This document shows, piece by piece, positions 1 through 6,400 of a DNA stretch of 7,129 nt. A model generated the notes under the pieces. The model made no database searches, had not been told where the DNA came from, and worked only from the letters and a program-made list of their open reading frames with translations. Position numbers and translations under genes: made by a program. The stretch is from an uncultured Micrococcales bacterium (GTDB taxonomy: Bacteria > Actinomycetota > Actinomycetes > S36-B12 > GCA-2699445): positions 1 through 7,129 of the forward strand of contig CAIWTL010000388.1 in assembly GCA_903915555.1 (NCBI GenBank), written 5' to 3'. Position 1 is the first letter of the stretch. Every line of letters starts with the position of its first letter.

Positions 1-63
1 ATCCGTCAGCATGCCGCGGGTCATGGGATCGTCCTCCACAACGACCAACCGCCGCCGTTCCAA
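1..63 (-). CDS. Response regulator, N-terminal fragment of the receiver domain (partial at window edge)
   Basis: Reading the minus strand from 63 gives 21 in-frame codons, (M)ERRRLVVVEDDPMTRGMLTD, which continue past the window edge. A hydrophobic first beta strand (LVVV) followed by E10-D11-D12-P13 and then a helix is the classic opening of a CheY-like receiver domain. The acidic residues form the Mg2+/phosphorylation pocket in that family. The phospho-acceptor Asp and the output domain are outside the window. The TTG start is chosen because a perfect AGGAGG lies 8 nt upstream. The only nearby in-frame alternative, GTG at 72-70, overlaps that ribosome site. The gene is divergent from the giant surface-protein gene, with 260 bp between the two starts. 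A two-component regulator is the firm reading. Whether it is of the NarL/LuxR or OmpR class cannot be decided from 21 residues, though the MTRG segment slightly recalls NarL types. Confidence 0.77.
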   Translation of the reverse strand, partial: MERRRLVVVEDDPMTRGMLTD

Positions 64-71
64 TGACCCCA

Positions 72-77
72 CCTCCT
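72..77 (-). promoter_or_regulatory. Shine-Dalgarno site of the response regulator gene
   Basis: The minus strand reads AGGAGG here, eight bases before the TTG at 63-61. It is a perfect match to the anti-SD core at good spacing, and it decides the TTG start over the overlapping in-frame GTG. Confidence 0.75.
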
Positions 78-123
78 GTCTCCACGGACCCGCGTACAGA
101 GAGCCGAGTTCCACAATTCCGCC

Positions 124-180
124 CACTCCGGGCACGCGCCACCCGAACGGCGCAACATTCCGGGCACAGACCTTCCGAAC
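124..180. repeat. Imperfect direct repeat with 32-bp offset, possible regulator sites
   Basis: Copies lie at 124-148 and 156-180. They match at 19 of 25 positions, including the identical 9-mer TCCGGGCAC (127-135 and 159-167) and CCGAAC (143-148 and 175-180), each offset by exactly 32 bp. That is about three helical turns, which would put both copies on the same DNA face. I see no third copy on either side. A tandem binding site for the adjacent response regulator is an inference. Confidence 0.5.
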
Positions 181-190
181 ATGGAAGGTC
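169..190. repeat. Perfect inverted repeat (GACCTTCC-N6-GGAAGGTC), candidate operator
   Basis: The eight-base arms at 169-176 and 183-190 are exact reverse complements around the six-base centre GAACAT. The element overlaps the second copy of the direct repeat. It lies between two divergent starts and has no T-tract, so an operator or 5'-leader hairpin is more likely than a terminator. The right half does not match the actinobacterial LexA box. Confidence 0.45.
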
Positions 191-323
191 GATTGGCCAA
201 AACGGCTCCGCGCTCACTACCTTACGTAGGTGGGTGATCACATCGGGTAAATGTCCGGTTTGTGGCTTTGACGTCACGCGGAGTCGGACACCGTGCGTTC
301 ACCACCGACGAAGTGGGTTACGC

Positions 324-437
324 ATGAGCAGCGCACGCAGGATGCCAGGACCCGTCAACGGACGGGCAATAATGCATGCCGTCATCGCGGTCCTCGTCGC
401 CGTCGCAGGACTGGCTTTCATCCCCCAGGCGCAGGCC
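324..437 (+). other. Sec signal peptide of the surface protein (residues 1-38)
   Basis: The n-region carries R5, R6 and R14. A hydrophobic core runs from about A19 to I33, and the c-region ends in PQAQA, with predicted cleavage after A38 by signal peptidase I (A-Q-A motif). There is no lipobox cysteine, so this is not a lipoprotein. The mature protein begins TTSFVSTW, which is where the first PKD-like head starts. Confidence 0.88.
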
Positions 438-3400
438 ACGACATCCTTCGTCTCGACGTGGCAGACCGGCAACACCTCCACGGGGTCGTCCGCGAACAAC
501 CAGATCCGGCTGCCGCTGCAGGCGAGCGGCACCTACGACTTCACGGTCGATTGGGGTGACGGCTCGTCCGAGCGGATCACGTCCCACGATCAGGCCATCC
601 ACACCTACACCTCGGCGGGGACGAAGACCGTCACCATCACCGGATCGATTCGTGGCTGGCGATTCGGCGGATCAGGTGACCGGCTGAAGATCACCGACAT
701 CTCGTCGTGGGGCCCACTGCAACTGGGCAACGACGGTGGCTACTTCAACGGAGCGGCGAATCTCGACATCAGCGCCACGGACGAGCCCGACCTCAGTCTC
801 ACCACCAACCTGTCCAACATGTTCTTCGGGGCTGCGGACCTGACCGGGAATCAACTGGCCGACTGGGACATCACGGGCGTGACGACGCTCGCGGGGGCCT
901 TCCGCGGGGCGTCCTCGTTCAACGGAGATATCGGCAACTGGGACACGAGTTCGGTCACAGCCATGAACTCCGCCTTCCGCGATGCCACCGTGTTCAACAG
1001 AGACCTGTCGAACTGGGACACCGCGGACGTCACCAGCATGAGTTCGATGTTCCGGAACGCGGCCGCTTTCGACAGGTCGCTGGCAGCCTGGCAGGTCGGA
1101 TCCCTGACTGACGCCTCCAGCATGTTCGCCGGAGCGGGTGTCTCCCGCACCAACTACGACGCGCTGCTGCAGTCCTGGGCGGCCCAGACCGTCAAGCCTG
1201 CCGTCACGTTCGACGCCGGCTCGAGCAAGTACACGGGCGGTGCCCCGGCTGCTGCCAAGGCAGCCTTGGTCGGCGAGGACCAGTGGGTCATCACCGACGG
1301 CGGCGAGACAAACGCCCCGGGGGTGCCTCCGAATGTGGCCGGCACGCGAGCCCCGGAAGCGGCGACGATCACGTGGGGTGCGTCCACCCCGAACAACGCC
1401 GCTGTCATCGACTACACAGTCACGGCTGACACGGATGCGAACGGGGTACCCGACCCGGCCCCCTGCACCAAGGCCGCAGGTGGCCCACTCAGTTGCACCT
1501 TCACCGGTCTGACGAACGGGGTCACCTACTCCTTCACGGTGACCGCGCGCAATGAGGTGGGGTCGTCCGTTGCGTCCACCCCCATCACCGTCATCCCGCA
1601 GATCGACCCCCCCAGCACCCCCGCCAAACCCCAAGCTGTGGCCCTCGACGAAGAGGCGTACGTCATCTGGGACGCGCCCGGAGGCGGCGGCACCCCGCAG
1701 AGCTACACGGTCACCGCCACCCCCGGCAACAACACCTGCCGGACGCAGGTCGGCGTGGACGCGGACCCGCTGCGCTGCACGGTCACCGGACTCACGAACG
1801 GCACCGACTACACCTTCAAGGTCCGCGCCGAGAACGTCGGTGGCAACTCCGCCCAGTCGGTGGCCTCCGAGCCGGTCACCCCAGGTCCCGTGTTCGCGAC
1901 GACCTGGGACACCAGGGAGACCCGGCCGGGTGGCTCCGGCGCCAACCGCATCAAGTTGCCGCTGCAACTGGATGGAACCTACGACTTCGTCGTCGCGTGG
2001 GGTGACGGAGATGTCAGTCAGATCATCAGCGAGGACGTGACGGCCGAGGGTTTCGGGATCGAACACACCTACGACACCCCCGGTGTCTACGACGTCACCA
2101 TCACCGGCACCATCCAGGGGTGGAGCCTCAACGAGGGTCCCGCCGGGAACGGTGAGCGCGACAAGCTCATCGACGTGAGCAGTTGGGGGCCCCTGCGGCT
2201 CCAGACGGATTCGGTGGACAGCCACTACTTCGCCGATGCGGTCAACATGCAGGTCTCGGCGACCGATGCCCTGAATCTCAACGGAACGACGAGCCTGGCG
2301 CATGCTTTCGAGGGTGCCAGCCTCATGAACGGCGGCTTCGGGAACTGGAACACGTCGGCGGTCACCGACATGACGGCCATGTTCAAGGACGCCAGCGCCT
2401 TCAACGGCGCCATCGGCACCTGGAACACCGGCAACGTGACGCGCATGGACCAGATGTTCCAGGGCGCCACGACGTTCGACCAGAACCTGTCGGGATGGAA
2501 CCTCTCCCGCGCCACCACCACGGCCGCCATGTTCAAGGACGCCACCGCGTTCGATTCACCGGTGGCCTGGACCGCCATGCCGCTGGTGGCCACGACCGAG
2601 CAGATGTTCGCCGGAGCCACCGCTTTCGACCAGCCCCTCAGTTGGCCCGCGTCACTGCCTCGCCTCACGACGACAGCGCAGATGTTCCAAGGGGCGACCT
2701 CGTTCAACTCGGGTGTCGCTGGTCTGGACATGGACGCGGTGACCGACGCGTCCCAGATGTTCGCCGGTGCAACCTCGTTCGACCAGCCCGTGGGTGGATG
2801 GGACACCACGGCGCTCACCGACGCCTCGGACATGTTCGAGGGAGCCGCCGCCTTCAATCAGGACCTGCGCAACTGGGATTTCGAGAGCATCACGCGGTTC
2901 GGGGACTTCCTGAAGGGCTCCGGTCTCGGCGTACTGAACTACAACCGCCTTCTCAGCGCCCTCGCCTCGCAGAACGTGCAACCCGACACCGGGCAGGGCA
3001 CCACGCAGGCGGACCGAACCATCGACTCGACTCCTGCCCGGTACTCGGTGGGAATCCCCGCGGCGAACCGCGCGGAGATCGTCGGGCGGGGCTTCACCGT
3101 TCTCGACGGCGGCTTCACGACTCAGAACGTGCCCGACGCGCCGACAGCGGTGGACGTCGACGACTCGTCGGGCGATCTCGGTGTCTACGTGGTGTCGTGG
3201 GCGCCGCCCAACGCCAACAACAGTCCCATCACCTCCTACGCCGCCACGGCGCAGTTGCGGACCGCCCCCTACACCGAGGTGGTCGTCGAGACCACTGATG
3301 TCGGCGCGGCTCGCCCCAGCGTTACCTTCGAGGGACTGGATGACGGTGGCTCGAGCACGTACCGCTTCTTCGTGACGGCGACGAACGCGATCGGCACGTC

Positions 3401-6400
3401 GGAACCGTCGGACTCCGATCCGCCGGAGACTCCGGCGGCTCCCTCCGTCGTCGCCGGTGACGGTCAGGTCACCGTCAGCGTCACACTCCCCGACACCGGG
3501 GCGAGGCCGGCCACTTACCTCGTGGAAGCCGTCGGTGACCCCACGAAGAACTGCACCATCACCGTTCCTGATCTCTCGTGCGATGTCACCGGTCTCACGA
3601 ACGGCACCGAGTACACCTTCAAGGCCAGGGCATCCAACTGGGTGGGCGACTCGCCGTCTTTCTCTCCTGCTTCACAGGCCACCGCTCCGGGCGTTCCCTT
3701 CCGATCCACCTGGCGCACGAACAACACCTCGACAGGGTCGTCCACCGGGGATCAGGTGCGGCTTCCGCTCACCAGTGTGGGGACCTACGACTTCTATGTG
3801 TCGTGGGGCGACGGCACCACCGATCGTGTCACCAGCCACGATGACCCGGATGCCACCCACACCTACACCCGGGCCGGTACCCGTGACATCACCATCACCG
3901 GCACCATCGACGGGTGGCGGTTCAACAACACCGGCGACCGACTCAAGCTCCTTTCCGTCTCCCAGTGGGGTCCGCTGCGGCTCGGAAATCAGGGTGGCTA
4001 CTTCTACGGTGCCGCCAATCTCTCCGGCACCGCCTCCGACGACCCGGATCTCTCGGGGACGAGTGACCTCTCCAACGCTTTCCTGGACGCGAGCTCCTTC
4101 AATGCCGATGTCACGGGGTGGTCGACAGTCGGCGTCGCCGACCTGACCAACGCGTTCAAGGGCACCACGGCATTCACCGGCGCCGGGTTGGGCACGTGGG
4201 ATGTCAGCAACGTCACCGACATGTACGGCACGTTCCAGGGTTCGGGGATCAACACCGACATCTCGATGTGGGACGTCGGCGACGTCACCGACATGAACCA
4301 GACCTTCGCCGGTGCGACAGCGTTCAACCAGCCCATAGGTGTCTGGAACGTCGGTTCCGTGACGGATATGCGCGACATGTTCAAGGGCGCGTCGTCCTTC
4401 GACGGCGACATCGCCGCGTGGGACACCGGTTCGGTCACCGACATGTCCGGCATGTTCTGGAACTCGGGGTTCTCGGGTGACATCTCCGCCTGGGACATCA
4501 CCTCCGTCACCGACTTCAGCAATCTGTTCCGCAACACTGTGGTACCCGGCGGCGAGGACGGCATCGGTTGGTACAACCGTCTACTCGTCGCCTGGGCGGC
4601 GCAGGACGTCCAGGACTCCTCGACCCGCGGGTCGATCCCCCTGACGGTCTGCGGACGGGCCGACGTGGTGGCCGGTACATGCGACGCCGGCGCACCCCAG
4701 TACTCACCCGGCGCTGCGACGAGAGCCCGACAGAGCCTGGTCGCCCGCGGGTGGCAGATCGTCGACGGAGGGCAGTCGCAGCTATCGGCGCCGAAGCGGG
4801 TCCGCAACGTGGCTGCAACGGGCGACGGCGACTCCGCCACCGTGATGTGGGAGGCTCCCAGCGACGACGGCGGCAGCCCGGTCACGAGCTACGCAGTCGT
4901 GCCCCTGCGCGTGGCCGACCTCACCCCGGTCACGGCCTGCACCGAGACCGCTCCCTTCACCGCCGAGTGCGTGCTGCCGGACGGCACCTGGCAGGACTAC
5001 TACTTCGCCGTCACCGCAAGCAACGCGGTCGGGACCTCCCCGGCCGCCTACTTCCCGACCCTGCCCGTCCCCGAAGCCCCCGAGGTCGTCCCCGGCAATG
5101 GCTCCGTCCGCGCCGTGGTCCCCACCTCCGACGGCTCCTCCGGGTACGTCATCGAAGCCGTGGGGGATCCCGCACTGGGCTGCACGATCACCGCCCCGGA
5201 GAACTCCTGCCTCATCGACGGTCTCACCAACGGCTCGGACTACTCCTTCCAGCTGCGCGCGGTGATGGACGGGGTCTCGTCGGAGTGGTCGACGGCATCC
5301 GGTCCCGTGACCCCAGCCAGCGGATACTTCACGTCGAGTTGGGACACCACACAGACCTCGAGCGGGTCCTCCGGGGGACGGACTGTCCGTCTCCCATTGC
5401 CAGCCTCGGGAACCTATGACTTCGTGGTCGTGTGGGGCGACGGCACCTCGGATCGGGTGACGTCCCACGACGACGCTGATGCCACGCACCAGTACGCCAC
5501 AGGCGGCGTCAAGCACATCGCCATCAGCGGCCAGATCGACGGATGGGCCTTCCGGAACAGCGGAGACCGGCTCAAGCTCAGCGAGGTCACCAACTGGGGT
5601 TCCCTGCGCCTGGGCAATGCGGGCGGCTACTTCCACGGAGCAGAGCGTTTCACGGTCAGCGCGGCCGACGATCTCAACCTCCTCGGGACGACCGACCTGT
5701 CGGACGCCTTCCGCGACGCACGTGCGTTCACCGGACCCGTCTCCGGTTGGGATGTCTCCAACGTCACGACGACCAGCGGGATGTTCCGCGGCGCAACCTC
5801 CTTCAACGAGGACATCGGCGCCTGGAACGTCGGCTCGGTCACCGACATGTACGGGATGTTCGCCTTCGCGGAGTCGTTCGACCAGGATCTGAGCAGCTGG
5901 GACACCGGCGACGTCACCGATATGAGCGAGATGTTCCGGGGATCCGGCTTCACCGGTGAGGTTGCGGCCTGGGACATCACGCAGGTCACGGCGTTCGACA
6001 ACATGTTCCGTGACATCCCCGCGATGACCGGGGTCGGCTTCGTGAACTGGTACAACCGCCTGCTGCAGGGGTGGGCGGCCCAGAACGTGCAGGACGGCGT
6101 CACCTTCACGGCCTGTGGGTCCGTCCACCCTCCGACCCCCGAGGCCACGGACTGTCCGGGTGGACTGCAGTACTTCGGGGCCTTCGCCACCGACGCGCGG
6201 GACGCTCTGGTGAATCAACACGGCTGGACGATCGTCGACGGGGGGGTGTCCGCGACCAACGTCCCCGATCCGCCGACCGAGTTCCGGCTGGAGCGTGACG
6301 GCAGCACGCTCCAGGTCCAATGGACGGCGTCTGCCGACAACGGGAGCCCTGTCACCGAGTACGTGATCACCGCCGATCCCGGCGGAGCATCGTGCACCAC

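Larger units (their letters stand above)
64..323. promoter_or_regulatory. Divergent intergenic regulatory region
   Basis: These 260 bp separate the starts of two divergent genes and must hold both promoters unless one lies inside a neighbouring gene. They contain a 32-bp-offset direct repeat (124-180), a perfect 8-bp inverted repeat (169-190), and three 8-bp palindromes: TTGGCCAA at 193-200, GTGATCAC at 234-241 and TGACGTCA at 269-276. Promoter calls are weak. On the plus strand TTGACG at 268-273 resembles a -35 box but has no good -10 at 16-19 bp. On the minus strand TTTACC and TACGTA sit 17 bp apart, but the second hexamer fits a -10 poorly. No small gene is convincing here. Confidence 0.55.

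Noticed and set aside
169..190. The inverted repeat as a rho-independent terminator or LexA box
   Set aside because: It lies between divergent starts with no T-run, and the right half lacks the GTTCG of the actinobacterial SOS box.
11..229. Small plus-strand open frame at the left edge
   Set aside because: It overlaps the response-regulator start and its SD on the other strand, has Pro/Arg/Thr-rich composition and no ribosome site.
268..296. TTGACG as a -35 box for the surface-protein gene
   Set aside because: No acceptable -10 hexamer is present 16-19 bp downstream. TTGACG overlaps the palindrome TGACGTCA and may be chance.
672..2303. Long open frame on the minus strand (543 codons)
   Set aside because: It lies antisense to the domain-rich plus-strand frame, has a low-complexity Arg/Gly/Val composition with no recognisable domain, and is the expected mirror of GC-biased codons.
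2183..3298. Plus-strand open frame of 371 codons in another frame
   Set aside because: It is His/Arg-rich out-of-frame reading of module 2. The overlapping frame carries clear DUF285, cap and Fn3 motifs.
810..6014. The regular ~75-bp DNA periodicity as a CRISPR-like or satellite array
   Set aside because: The periodicity comes from 25-residue protein repeats whose DNA copies are strongly diverged; there are no identical repeats with spacers.
4782..6320. Long open frame on the minus strand (512 codons)
   Set aside because: Same reason: it mirrors modules 3-4 of the surface protein, its apparent repeats are reflections of the DUF285 repeats, and it shows no family motif.
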